From: an uncultured Treponema sp.
GTDB taxonomy: Bacteria; Spirochaetota; Spirochaetia; Treponematales; Treponemataceae
Length of the DNA stretch: 30,989 nt
Assembly (NCBI GenBank): GCA_938045195.1
Contig: CALINC010000076.1
Coordinates: 1-30,989 of the forward strand
Direction of reading: 5' to 3'
Both the position numbers and the translations under genes were made by a program. Positions 7,917-15,954 of the stretch are shown here, one piece after another. The stretch's first letter is position 1. Each line of letters starts with the position of its first letter. The notes under the pieces were generated by a model. It worked only from the letters and a program-made list of their open reading frames with translations, did no database searches and was not told where the DNA came from.

Positions 7917-9503
7917 ATGCAAAAAGAAAAGAAGTTATCACATTGGGCGGATCAAACCGCAGAAAAAATCATCCGTGAACGAGGCGATTTGGAGGTGTAT
8001 ACTTGCGCTTCCGGTATTACTCCGTCAGGTACTGTTCACGTAGGCAATTTTAGAGAAATTATTTCAGTTGATTTAGTAGTGCGTGCATTACGCAGCCGCG
8101 GAAAAAATGTACGCTTTATCTATTCTTGGGACGATTATGACGTATTCCGTAAGGTTCCGCTGAATATGCCGAAACCGGAGGTTCTCGAAAAATACCTCCG
8201 CTATCCCATTACTATGGTTCCCGATACATTTGAGAGGGATGAAAATTATGCAAGGCACCATGAGCATGATGTAGAAGCGGTCTTGCCTCGTGTCGGGATT
8301 CACCCCGAATACCTCTATCAAGCGGAACGGTACCAAGCGGGACTGTATGCAGAGGGAATGAAAAAAGCCATGGACGCACGAGACGAACTCAAAGATATTT
8401 TAAACACCTACCGCGATGAAGAACATAAAATAACGGGTGAATATTGGCCTGTTTCGGTTTTTTGTACAGCCTGTAATAAAGACACCACTGCCGTCGATGC
8501 TTGGGATGGAGAATGGTCGCTCCATTATACCTGCAAATGCGGTCATGAAGAAACGCTTGACCTCCGCAAAGCAAAAACCGCAAAACTCGGCTGGCGCGTA
8601 GACTGGCCTATGCGATGGGGATATGAACAAACCGTATTTGAGCCTGCCGGAAAAGATCATCACTCGCAAGGAGGTTCGTTCGATACGGCCCGTCTTGTTT
8701 CGGATAAAATCTATAATTGGTCTGCCCCTGTAAGTTTCCGCTATGATTTTATCGGTTTAAAAGGTGTACCCGGAAAAATGGCTTCTTCCAAAGGGAAAGT
8801 TATCAGTTTGGAGCAGGTCTTGGAGGTATACCAGCCGGAAGTAGCCCGCTATCTTTTTGCAAGCACTCGTCCTAACACGGAATTTGTTATTAGCTTTGAT
8901 TTGGATGTCATTAAGATTTATGAAGATTATGACAAAACGGAACGTATTGCATGGAAAATAGAAAAAGCCAAAAATGATGATGTATTTGAAAAAGAATATA
9001 GAATTTATGAGCTTTCTCAAATTGAAAAAATGCCTCCGTGTATTTCATACCAAATCCCGTTTAGACATTTATGCAATCTGCTTCAGATAAATTCGGGCGA
9101 TATTGAAGCCGTCATAAAAAGCCTGCCGGATGTAAAAGCCGAACAGCTTGACCGCTTACGAACCAGAGCCGCTTGTGCATGGAACTGGATTACCGACGGC
9201 GGTGCTCCCGAAGAATTTAAGTTTGCACTACGGGCGGACGGTTCCGTTGCAGCACTTACGGAGCTGCCGTTAAAAGCTGTAAAGAAAATACGAGACGAGC
9301 TTTTGCCTAAAATGGACGGCATGGAAGAAAAAGAATTTTCTACAGCCTTGTATGATACAGCTGCTGCATGCGGTTTGCAGCCGAAAGAATTATTTGTTGC
9401 AGTTTATCAAGCCTTAATCGGCAAAGATCAAGGTCCGCGCCTTGCAGGTTTTATGAAAACAATCGGAAAAGAAAAAATAGAAAAAATTTTAAAAAATTAT
9501 TAA
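7917..9503 (+). CDS. lysS: Class I lysyl-tRNA synthetase
   Basis: A 528-residue class I lysyl-tRNA synthetase, the archaeal/spirochaete type unrelated to the usual bacterial class II enzyme. It joins lysine to tRNA-Lys in the cytoplasm. The HIGH-like element is SGTVHVGNF (about residue 36) and the KMSKS-like element is KMASSKG (about 287). A zinc-binding-type insert has CTACNKD and CKCGHE around 180-205. The C-terminal helical anticodon-binding domain ends at EKIEKILKNY. Length is normal. A TTGACA lies about 43 bp upstream, but I see no convincing -10 box and only a distant GGA before the ATG. It may be co-transcribed with tex. The presence of this class is one of the clearest taxonomic hints in the window. 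Confidence 0.96.
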   Translation: MQKEKKLSHWADQTAEKIIRERGDLEVYTCASGITPSGTVHVGNFREIISVDLVVRALRSRGKNVRFIYSWDDYDVFRKVPLNMPKPEVLEKYLRYPITMVPDTFERDENYARHHEHDVEAVLPRVGIHPEYLYQAERYQAGLYAEGMKKAMDARDELKDILNTYRDEEHKITGEYWPVSVFCTACNKDTTAVDAWDGEWSLHYTCKCGHEETLDLRKAKTAKLGWRVDWPMRWGYEQTVFEPAGKDHHSQGGSFDTARLVSDKIYNWSAPVSFRYDFIGLKGVPGKMASSKGKVISLEQVLEVYQPEVARYLFASTRPNTEFVISFDLDVIKIYEDYDKTERIAWKIEKAKNDDVFEKEYRIYELSQIEKMPPCISYQIPFRHLCNLLQINSGDIEAVIKSLPDVKAEQLDRLRTRAACAWNWITDGGAPEEFKFALRADGSVAALTELPLKAVKKIRDELLPKMDGMEEKEFSTALYDTAAACGLQPKELFVAVYQALIGKDQGPRLAGFMKTIGKEKIEKILKNY

Positions 9504-9554
9504 AGATACGGCTCAGCTTTAGCGGATATGCTATATCATTTCCTCAGTATAGTC

Positions 9555-10301
9555 TTATTTATTGATTAGACTTGCCAAGTAGCCTGCCCCGAAGCCGTTA
9601 TCGATATTAACGACACTCACGCCGGATGCACAGGAATTCAGCATTGCTAAAAGTGCTGCAAGACCATTAAAACTTGCGCCGTAGCCGACGCTCGTTGGTA
9701 AGGCAATAACCGGTTTTGCGACCAATCCGGCGATGACGCTCGGTAAGGCCCCCTCCATTCCTGCGGCGGCAATTATTACACTTGCCGATTGAATAACTTC
9801 CAGTTTATCTAAAAGCCGGTGAAGCCCTGCAATGCCGATATCATAGAGCCGCACTACTTTATTGCCGAAAAGTTCTGCCGTAATTGCAGCTTCTTCCGCC
9901 GCATAAATATCGGCAGTACCGCCGGTGCAAACGGCAATGACGGACTGCTTTTTTTTTAATGGCTTTCTTTCTATAACAGCAAGACGAGGAATTTCATAAT
10001 ACAGTGCATCAGGGGCGGCTTCTTTAATTACGGCAAAAGCCTCTTTGCTTGTACGAGTTGCTAAAATATTTTCCTGTCCGTTTTGCAGCATTGCCTCTAC
10101 TATTATTTTAATATGCGGAACGGCTTTGCCTTCACAATAAATGACTTCGGGAACACCGGTGCGTATTCCACGGTGAAAATCCAATTTTGCAAAATCCAAA
10201 TCGGCATACGGTAAATTTTTCAGTTTTTCCAAACCGTCTGCTACCGAGAGTGAACCGTTTTTTATCTGTTCCAATAAATTCTTTAAGTATTCAGTGTGCA
10301 T
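9555..10301 (-). CDS. larB: LarB-type pyridinium-3,5-biscarboxylate synthase (PurE-like)
   Basis: A 248-residue protein with an N-terminal helical region (about 1-45) and a C-terminal AIR-carboxylase (PurE)-like domain. That domain begins at VIAVCTGGTADIYAAEEAA (about 120) and ends with PTSVGYGASFNGLAALLAML and NIDNGFGAGYLAS. This is the LarB family, which carboxylates and hydrolyses nicotinic acid adenine dinucleotide in the first step of the nickel-pincer cofactor pathway. No larA, larC or larE is nearby, so the role here rests on family alone. Length is normal. The promoter at 10308-10336 ends six bases before ATG 10301 and there is no Shine-Dalgarno (CCCC precedes the ATG), so a leaderless message is predicted. 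The gene faces lysS tail to tail with a 51-bp gap. Confidence 0.9.
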   Translation of the reverse strand: MHTEYLKNLLEQIKNGSLSVADGLEKLKNLPYADLDFAKLDFHRGIRTGVPEVIYCEGKAVPHIKIIVEAMLQNGQENILATRTSKEAFAVIKEAAPDALYYEIPRLAVIERKPLKKKQSVIAVCTGGTADIYAAEEAAITAELFGNKVVRLYDIGIAGLHRLLDKLEVIQSASVIIAAAGMEGALPSVIAGLVAKPVIALPTSVGYGASFNGLAALLAMLNSCASGVSVVNIDNGFGAGYLASLINK

Positions 10302-10307
10302 GGGGCA

Positions 10308-10336
10308 ATTATATACGATAAAAAAATTATGCGCAA
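10308..10336 (-). promoter_or_regulatory. larB promoter, predicted leaderless start
   Basis: On the minus strand, TTGCGC (10336-10331), a 17-bp spacer and a perfect TATAAT (10313-10308). Six bases then separate it from ATG 10301. The -35 is poor beyond TTG. Confidence 0.55.
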
Positions 10337-10491
10337 CGGATGAATATGCCGCATTACAAAATAAATTTTATCATAAAAGCGGGATATTTAATGCAGTTTT
10401 TTTTATTTTCTCCGATAAACCAATTAATAATTTTTATACTTTATTTTCATAAACACAAATATCAGGATAAATCCGTATTAATAGTTTTTTC

Positions 10492-10558
10492 AATCAACAA
10501 CTCCGACGCAGAACATTGCCGAAGAACGGCGGGTATTAAACCCTCCGCACGAATAAAA
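10492..10558 (+). repeat. Degenerate dispersed repeat, copy 1
   Basis: A 67-bp stretch that lines up without gaps against 25956-26022 and, over its right 50 bp, with the inverted copy at 26801-26852. Shared blocks are GACGCAGA near the left and GGTATTAAAC followed by GCACGAATAAAA at the right. It lies in the 281-bp larB-aroK gap, which otherwise shows no gene. Confidence 0.6.
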
Positions 10559-10582
10559 GGTAACGAGGTACACAAAATACTA

Positions 10583-11068
10583 TTAAAAAATTTTTAAACA
10601 GGACGTTGCAAGCTCTTTATAAATTTTCATTCTTCTATTGTATATTTTGTAAAAAGCTTTTTTCGCTTGGTCATAATTTAAATCTTTACCTAAAAATTGG
10701 GGATACCCTTTACCCGTTTCCGCTTCGGTTTTTATTCTATTTAAAATTATATCCGGCGGTGTATCAATTAAAATAATATCGTCGAATTGTTTCAAAAAAC
10801 ACACTGCTTCCGCATTTTCAACAATACCGCCTCCCGTACTTATGATGCAGTTTGGATTTATACAGTTTAATACTATAGTACGCAAAATTTCCAATTCTGC
10901 CGTACGGAATTCTTTTTTTCCCAAAGTTTTATAAATATGAGCTATATCAAATCCGTATTTTTTTTCAAGTTCCGCATCGGTATCAAAAAAATCCGTTTTA
11001 TTTTTTGCAGCTAGAGCTTTTCCCGTTTCGGTTTTACCTGCACGGCTCATTCCTATTAAAAAAAGCAT
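10583..11068 (-). CDS. aroK: Shikimate kinase
   Basis: A 161-residue P-loop kinase that phosphorylates shikimate in chorismate synthesis. It has Walker A GMSRAGKTETGK (about 6-17), the substrate-binding FDTDAELE (about 31-38), the family EFRTAELE (about 54-61), and the STGGGIV glycine-rich loop (about 77-83). The length is typical. GGAG lies seven bases before ATG 11068, so this gene uses an ordinary Shine-Dalgarno. It is divergent from the membrane protein gene at 11118 with a 49-bp shared upstream region. No other aro gene is adjacent. Confidence 0.9.
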   Translation of the reverse strand: MLFLIGMSRAGKTETGKALAAKNKTDFFDTDAELEKKYGFDIAHIYKTLGKKEFRTAELEILRTIVLNCINPNCIISTGGGIVENAEAVCFLKQFDDIILIDTPPDIILNRIKTEAETGKGYPQFLGKDLNYDQAKKAFYKIYNRRMKIYKELATSCLKIF

Positions 11069-11081
11069 TTATGCGCTCCAC

Positions 11082-11110
11082 TTGATTTTAATTTTTATTC
11101 ATTATATTAT
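11082..11110 (+). promoter_or_regulatory. Promoter of the PrsW-like gene, predicted leaderless start
   Basis: TTGATT (11082-11087), a 17-bp spacer and TATTAT (11105-11110). The ATG at 11118 follows after seven bases with no Shine-Dalgarno. This also argues that the longer frame from TTG 11082 is not translated, because it would begin inside the -35 box. Confidence 0.6.
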
Positions 11111-11117
11111 AAAAGAT

Positions 11118-11798
11118 ATGAAAATTATAGCCGTTATACTGTTTTCATTTTTCTCGGCTTTTATTTGTGCGTACATAATTACAAAAAAAGAAAACTTGTC
11201 CGCAAAGCCTTTATTTTTTATTTTTAGTTTTTCACTTTCGGCTGTTATTATTTCTATTTTATTTCAAACTGCCGTTAATTTTGTTTTTTTAGATTTTTTA
11301 CACTCCTGTAATTCCATACCGGTTATCCTTTTTGAAAGTTTTGTGATTTCTTCTTTGATTGAAGAATGTATAAAAACCCTTATATTTTTTATCTTTTTAA
11401 AATTTTTATGGGCAACTAAAATTATGAAATTCGATGAAAATCTCCCGGGAGATATGAGGGCACAAGTTAGAGTACTTTTATTGCTTTCGATATTTTATGG
11501 TTTTATTTTTGCTTCTTTTGAAACACTTGCATATACCATTAAATCCGGCAATTTTTTTATAATACGGTTAATTACTTCAAACTTTTTGCATGCGGCATTC
11601 GGTGTTTATTATTTGCAAATAGGTATGGCACAAAAATTAAAAAAAAGAATTGTGCCTTTTTTTTCTGCATGGATTTTACACGGGCTTTATAATATGTTTT
11701 TATCTATAGGAATTATCTTCAGCTTTTTTTCGGCAATGATAGTTTTGTTTTCAATAGGAAATGCCTTAAAACAATACGGAAAATTTAAAGAAAATTAA
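11118..11798 (+). CDS. PrsW-like integral membrane protease
   Basis: A 226-residue membrane protein with about seven predicted hydrophobic segments. It carries the conserved motifs of the PrsW/CPBP-type glutamic intramembrane peptidases: an EE pair in SSLIEECIKTL, then FASFETLAYT, then a His in LHAAFGVYY and another in LHGLYNMFL. In Bacillus, PrsW cleaves the anti-sigma factor RsiW; the target here is unknown and no sigma or anti-sigma gene is adjacent. Start ATG 11118 is chosen because it follows the -10 box by seven bases and begins a clean first membrane segment (MKIIAVILFSFFSAFICAYI). Its stop overlaps the stop of the convergent truA gene in a shared TTAA. Family assignment is by motif pattern and is good but not certain. 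Confidence 0.75.
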   Translation: MKIIAVILFSFFSAFICAYIITKKENLSAKPLFFIFSFSLSAVIISILFQTAVNFVFLDFLHSCNSIPVILFESFVISSLIEECIKTLIFFIFLKFLWATKIMKFDENLPGDMRAQVRVLLLLSIFYGFIFASFETLAYTIKSGNFFIIRLITSNFLHAAFGVYYLQIGMAQKLKKRIVPFFSAWILHGLYNMFLSIGIIFSFFSAMIVLFSIGNALKQYGKFKEN

Positions 11799-12580
11799 AA
11801 AAGCAAATTGTTAGGATATTCTACAGCCCAAAAAAACAAGCCCTTTGATGGAGCCGTAGGGCCTGCTGCTTCACGTCTTTTGCTTACAATAATTTCTGTA
11901 AATTCTTCTTTACTGCCGCCTTTTTCTTCTACATGTAAAATTGTTCCGGTAATTGAACGCACCATTTTCCATAAAAATGCGTTTGCACAAATTTCAAAAA
12001 TTAAAAAACCGTCTTCAATAAAAAATACTGCTTTTTTTATAAAACGGGATTTGCTTAAACTTTGATCGCCCGCAGCGGAAAAAACCGTACAATCCATTTC
12101 GCCTGAAAGACAAGATGCCATTTCGTTTAATGTACACATATTTGGAGTCCTTCGTATGTGTAGACAATAAGGTTCTTCATGCGCAAAAATTGTCTTGGAA
12201 CATTTAATTCTATAACGGTATGTTCGCGATAAAGAGCTAAAGCGCGCATGTAAATTAGGTGAAACCTGCGCTGCATTTACAATACGGATATCGCGGGGCA
12301 ATATTGAATTTAATGCCGGAATAAAATTTTCCGCCTGCATACTTTGTATATCACTAAAGAAATTTACAGCCTGACCTACGGCATGGACACCGGAGTCCGT
12401 CCTGCCTGAACCGTTTGTTTCAATCTTGTGTTTATGAATTTTTGCAAGGGCTTTTTCCAATTCACCCTGCACCGTACGAAAAACTTCGTTACCTGCTTTC
12501 GTTTGTTTTTGCCAGCCGTAAAAATTGGTACCGTCATAGGATACGGTTAAAAGAATATTTTTTAAAGGAGAAAGCTGCAT
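11795..12580 (-). CDS. truA: tRNA pseudouridine synthase TruA (positions 38-40)
   Basis: A 261-residue TruA-family enzyme that converts uridines 38-40 of the tRNA anticodon stem to pseudouridine. The N-terminal SYDGTNFYGWQKQ motif and the catalytic aspartate in GSGRTDSGVHAVGQAVNF (about residue 62) are present, as is the later FLWKMVRSITGTIL block. Length is normal. The ATG overlaps the stop codon of the DUF2225 gene (TAATG), so the two are translationally coupled in one operon. The 3' end overlaps the convergent PrsW-like gene by four bases. Confidence 0.94.
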   Translation of the reverse strand: MQLSPLKNILLTVSYDGTNFYGWQKQTKAGNEVFRTVQGELEKALAKIHKHKIETNGSGRTDSGVHAVGQAVNFFSDIQSMQAENFIPALNSILPRDIRIVNAAQVSPNLHARFSSLSRTYRYRIKCSKTIFAHEEPYCLHIRRTPNMCTLNEMASCLSGEMDCTVFSAAGDQSLSKSRFIKKAVFFIEDGFLIFEICANAFLWKMVRSITGTILHVEEKGGSKEEFTEIIVSKRREAAGPTAPSKGLFFWAVEYPNNLLF

Positions 12581-13461
12581 TAATCTTCTTCCGTTTCTTT
12601 AAGCTCTACTTTTAAAGCATCATATAAATCCCGTGCAGCTTCCAAAAGCGGACCCGGCTTGGATTTGCTCGATTTTCCCAAACCGAACATTTTTGCCAAA
12701 GCAAACTTTTGGTTTTCCATTCTTTTTTGCCTATTCTCTGCGTCGGTCTTTTTACCGTACTTATATTCAAGTAAGGCAGCAAGATAAATAATTCCGTCAT
12801 ATCCGTAATTTTTGTCTACATCAGGACCGAAAGATTTTAAACCGGCAATGATCTCTTTTCCGCTGCTTTCAAGTTCCACTGCACGTCTATATAAAAAAGT
12901 CGCTTTTTGGTAAAACACATCAGAAACATACTTATAATTTTCTTCCGGGAATTTTTTACCTAAATCATCAAATAACCATGCAGCCCGAATAGCACAAATT
13001 GCCTGTTTTATTGTAGGAGAGAATTTCTCTTCAAAAAGTTCATAACATAAAATTGATAAATAATAGGAAGCGGCACCTTCATTTAATCCTCTTGATTTTG
13101 AAAAATCTACATTATGAAAAAGCCTTTTTATGGAAGTATACCTTGCTTCAATATTTTCAAAAAGTTTTTCGATTGTTACTTTTGACGGAATACTAAAGTC
13201 TTGCGGAAACGCCGTATATAAACATTTTGGGCAAACAGTTAAGTTATAAATAGTAGGATATACTTCACCGTATTTTACCGACGGTTCATAAAGGCGTCTC
13301 AGCTCGTCGGTTAAATTACCTGCTATAAGTCTTCCTCCGCCCGAATGTAATTCTTCCCGTTTAAATTTTGTATTGCATACTGGGCATTCTACCTGCTCTT
13401 TTGAATAATAAGTAATACTGCCTACTTTGGTTTCCTTTTCAGTTTGTTTTTTCCCCTGCAT
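12580..13461 (-). CDS. DUF2225 zinc-ribbon protein
   Basis: A 293-residue protein of the DUF2225 family, whose function is unknown. The N-terminal part has two Cys pairs, CPVCNTKF (about 21-28) and CPKCLYTAF (about 77-85), consistent with a zinc ribbon. Between them is the family stretch NLTDELRRLYEPSVKYGEVYP. The rest is helical, with a tetratricopeptide-like feel (repeated A, L and Y spacing) and a basic C-terminus. Start: GAGG sits seven bases before ATG 13461. It is the first gene of a two-gene unit with truA. Confidence 0.85.
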   Translation of the reverse strand: MQGKKQTEKETKVGSITYYSKEQVECPVCNTKFKREELHSGGGRLIAGNLTDELRRLYEPSVKYGEVYPTIYNLTVCPKCLYTAFPQDFSIPSKVTIEKLFENIEARYTSIKRLFHNVDFSKSRGLNEGAASYYLSILCYELFEEKFSPTIKQAICAIRAAWLFDDLGKKFPEENYKYVSDVFYQKATFLYRRAVELESSGKEIIAGLKSFGPDVDKNYGYDGIIYLAALLEYKYGKKTDAENRQKRMENQKFALAKMFGLGKSSKSKPGPLLEAARDLYDALKVELKETEED

Positions 13462-13549
13462 AGCTTAACCTCACTTTTTCCGTTATCGATGTTTAATGGA
13501 TGAATATACCATAAATCGTATAAAATGGATATACCCGCACCGTAAACAA

Positions 13550-13605
13550 AAAACTAAGGCAGGCTTGAATAGTTTTTGTTTTAACCTCAAGACAACCTTA
13601 GTTTT
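13550..13605. terminator. Long hairpin terminator between pepC and the DUF2225 gene
   Basis: AAACTAAGG (13551-13559) pairs with CCTTAGTTT (13596-13604), and an inner CTTGA/TCAAG pair extends the stem. A and T runs flank it on both sides, so it could work in either direction. It follows pepC at a distance of about 40 bp. Confidence 0.65.
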
Positions 13606-13640
13606 AAATCAGCGTATTTTAAAATTAAAAGAATTTACAT

Positions 13641-14978
13641 TTACTGTGCCAAGGCACCCATAGGATCCCAAGGTTCAAGCGCAATAACGGGACTGTCAAG
13701 TGCTTTAAGCCATTTTTTGTCTACGTATTTTTTATCTACCATAATTTGATAATTATATTCTTCAAACCACGCATCGCTCATTGAGAAAATACCTTTCCTG
13801 CCGTGTTCATCACCCCAAGAATTTTCAACCTGCCATTTAATCGGCTTTCCGTCTTTATCCAAGTCAACTCCGGTAAATACCATCGCATGAGTTAAAAGAC
13901 TTTCACCGTAATCCAATCTTTCAGCTTTTGAAAACTCGGGAAGACTGCCGATAGTTAAGCCGTAATTATAAATGTCCATATCCATTATGCCTTCTTTACG
14001 CACTGACATTTTACCGACATCGCAGCCGAACCATACAGCTTCCCCCGCCTTAATTGATTTTATTGCGGCTTCTTTTAACACTTCAATAGGAACATTTATA
14101 TAGCAAATAGGTTTTTCTTCTTTTACGGTTCCAAGAAATTTTACGGTATATGCTCTGCCGTATGGTTTGTCATCGGTGGGAGCATTTATTAAACTTATTT
14201 TATCATCAAGATTCCAACCGATATATTTTTTAAAAAATTCTTGAGGCGTTAAATTACAATCCTTGTGGAATTTTTTATCATCGCCTTTTTCACGATATTC
14301 AAAATCGAATTTTTCAGGAGGTACGCCGAGGGCTTTTACCAAAAGAGAATAAACTTCCGATAAAAACCCTTCTTTTATTTTCCTAAGTGAAGCAATGTCT
14401 TTTCCGTTTTTGTGTTCTACACGTAAAATTTGTGCATATTTTCTAAGCCGTCTTGTCAACTGAGCTACAAGACCTTGCGTATTTGAAGAATGAAAAGTTT
14501 CGGGCATAACATCTTTAGGTACGGCACCGTATTTTCGTAAAAGGCCCGCAAACATATCCCACTGTCCGCCGTCTTGAACAGGATTTGACAAAATGTGAGC
14601 GACAAGCCTACCATTAAGGGGTTCATCAAGTGTTTCTAAAATGCTCTCTAAAAAATAATTCGATTTTTCGAGCTTATCCCAAAAGAGCATATAGTTTTGT
14701 GAAAACTCAATTGTTTCAAGATTCAATTCATTGATTGTTTTAACGCGGGCAGCATTTAATGCAGCAAACATCCAACATCTTCCGCTGGACTTTTGCGAAG
14801 TAATTTCTCCGCGTTTTGTTTCATCGGAAAAATATCCGTTATGAATCCTCAAGGTTTCATTATTAAGCGATGCTTCCTGTAAACCGACTCTCGCAACTGC
14901 TCCGGCAATAGCCTTATTTACGGAATCTTTTTCATAATTTGACTTGTACTGCACAAGCAATTCTTTTGATATTTGCAT
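13641..14978 (-). CDS. pepC: C1-family cysteine aminopeptidase (PepC / bleomycin hydrolase type)
   Basis: A 445-residue papain-like (C1B) aminopeptidase that trims N-terminal residues from peptides in the cytoplasm. The nucleophile is in SGRCWMFAALNAARV (about residue 65), the catalytic His in LTHAMVFTGVDLD (about 363), and the Asn in VENSWGDEHG (about 385). Length matches the family and there is no signal peptide. Start: ATG 14978 has a perfect AGGAGG seven bases upstream, so the 11 extra residues of the longer frame from 15011 are rejected. Two tandem copies of the multi-hairpin repeat lie immediately upstream, the nearer ending at the Shine-Dalgarno. A hairpin terminator follows. Confidence 0.94.
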   Translation of the reverse strand: MQISKELLVQYKSNYEKDSVNKAIAGAVARVGLQEASLNNETLRIHNGYFSDETKRGEITSQKSSGRCWMFAALNAARVKTINELNLETIEFSQNYMLFWDKLEKSNYFLESILETLDEPLNGRLVAHILSNPVQDGGQWDMFAGLLRKYGAVPKDVMPETFHSSNTQGLVAQLTRRLRKYAQILRVEHKNGKDIASLRKIKEGFLSEVYSLLVKALGVPPEKFDFEYREKGDDKKFHKDCNLTPQEFFKKYIGWNLDDKISLINAPTDDKPYGRAYTVKFLGTVKEEKPICYINVPIEVLKEAAIKSIKAGEAVWFGCDVGKMSVRKEGIMDMDIYNYGLTIGSLPEFSKAERLDYGESLLTHAMVFTGVDLDKDGKPIKWQVENSWGDEHGRKGIFSMSDAWFEEYNYQIMVDKKYVDKKWLKALDSPVIALEPWDPMGALAQ

Positions 14979-14990
14979 ATTTATGCCTCC

Positions 14991-15152
14991 TATAAAAAGT
15001 TTTTGCAGCAAATATTAATTTGCGAAAAAAGTTTTTTCAGTGCTTTTGCAACGAAGTGAAAAAGCACATAATATAATGCGATGTTTGCCGATAAGGCAAA
15101 CTCGCCGGATAAACAGTGAGGCAGAATTCCTGCCGAACTGTTTATCTCACTC
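14991..15152 (-). repeat. Multi-hairpin intergenic element, copy A (directly upstream of pepC)
   Basis: A 162-bp unit bounded by TATAAAAA. Read on the minus strand it has in order: hairpin GATAAACAGT/ACTGTTTATC with an inner GGCAG/CTGCC; hairpin GCGA-GTTTGCC/GGCAAAC-TCGC; hairpin GTGCTTTT/AAAAGCAC; and an A/T-rich hairpin with GCAAAT/ATTTGC at its tip. It ends in TTTTTATA immediately before the AGGAGG of pepC. Confidence 0.85.
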
Positions 15153-15318
15153 TATAAAAACTATTTGAAAAAATTATCAAATTTTTGAAAAAAGTTTTTC
15201 AAGTAGTTTTGCTTTTGCAAAACTACATACAATATACGGCGTTTGCCGATGCGGCAAACTCGCCGGATAAACAGTGAGGCAGAATTCCTGCCGAACTGTT
15301 TATCTCTCTCTATAAAAA
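15153..15318 (-). repeat. Multi-hairpin intergenic element, copy B (tandem with copy A)
   Basis: A second unit joined head to tail to copy A with TATAAAAA at each boundary. The first two hairpins are nearly identical to copy A, but the third is GTAGTTTTGC/GCAAAACTAC instead of GTGCTTTT/AAAAGCAC. The stem at the second hairpin reads CGGC/GCCG where copy A has GCGA/TCGC. Pairing is kept although the bases differ. Confidence 0.85.
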
Positions 15319-15330
15319 TACATCAAATCT

Positions 15331-15948
15331 TTATGTTTTCGGAATCAAAAGCCATCTCCCGTTAATTTTTTCAAGATAATATATTATACGAAGAGAGTTT
15401 TTATCCTTACTTAAAACTTTCACTCTTACCGGCGATAAATATACAATATCGACCACCCTCTTGTTTTGCCGTGAGGGTACAAAGACATAATTAAAATAAT
15501 CCCGTAAGTCTTTTAAGTTAATACCTCTTGCAATACCGGGTAATCCTTCCGATGTCTTTTTTAAAACCTCCTGTTTTGAATATTCTTCTTTATAGGCAGG
15601 AGATAAATACGTCAGCCATCGTGAATAATCCTTTTCGGCAGTAATAGTGTTGAGTTTGTTTACTAATTGCTCAATTTCGGATTTCGCCAGAGCCTTATCT
15701 TTTTTCGTTATAACAACACCGTCAAATTCTTCAATGATTTCTTCATCGGACATAGGGGCTGAAATTTTTTCTTCCGGCTCCGCCTTTGCAGGTTTTGCAG
15801 TTTCTTCCGGAGTAGGCTGCGTAGCGGTTTCATTTTTAGAAACTGCCTCTGCTTTGAGGTTTTCGTCGGTTGCCGGTTGTACGGTAGCACAAGCCGTAAT
15901 CACTCCGATAGAAAAAATAAGTATAAGAGTATAAGTAAAATTCTTCAT
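15331..15948 (-). CDS. Lipoprotein of unknown function
   Basis: A 205-residue protein with a lipoprotein signal peptide: a lysine, a hydrophobic stretch (YTLILIFSIGV) and the lipobox ITAC, so it is predicted to be lipidated at Cys 20 and anchored in a membrane. Next comes a low-complexity linker rich in P, A, E and K (about 21-75). A globular C-terminal part follows (about 80-205), with patterns such as LNTITAEKDYSRWLTYLSP and LRIIYYLEKINGRWLLIP, resembling a small alpha/beta or NTF2-like fold. I do not recognise a named family. Start: ATG 15948 follows a near-consensus promoter by six bases and leads straight into the signal peptide. The longer frame from 15963 would begin inside the promoter. 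Confidence 0.8.
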   Translation of the reverse strand: MKNFTYTLILIFSIGVITACATVQPATDENLKAEAVSKNETATQPTPEETAKPAKAEPEEKISAPMSDEEIIEEFDGVVITKKDKALAKSEIEQLVNKLNTITAEKDYSRWLTYLSPAYKEEYSKQEVLKKTSEGLPGIARGINLKDLRDYFNYVFVPSRQNKRVVDIVYLSPVRVKVLSKDKNSLRIIYYLEKINGRWLLIPKT

Positions 15949-15954
15949 ATACAT

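Noticed and set aside
10340..10597. 85-codon plus-strand frame in the larB-aroK gap
   Set aside because: It runs through degenerate repeat copy 1 and ends antisense to aroK; no ribosome-binding site and non-coding-like composition.
14991..15318. CRISPR array suggested by the two similar tandem units
   Set aside because: Units are ~160 bp with internal hairpins and only two in number; there are no short regular repeats with unique spacers and no cas genes.
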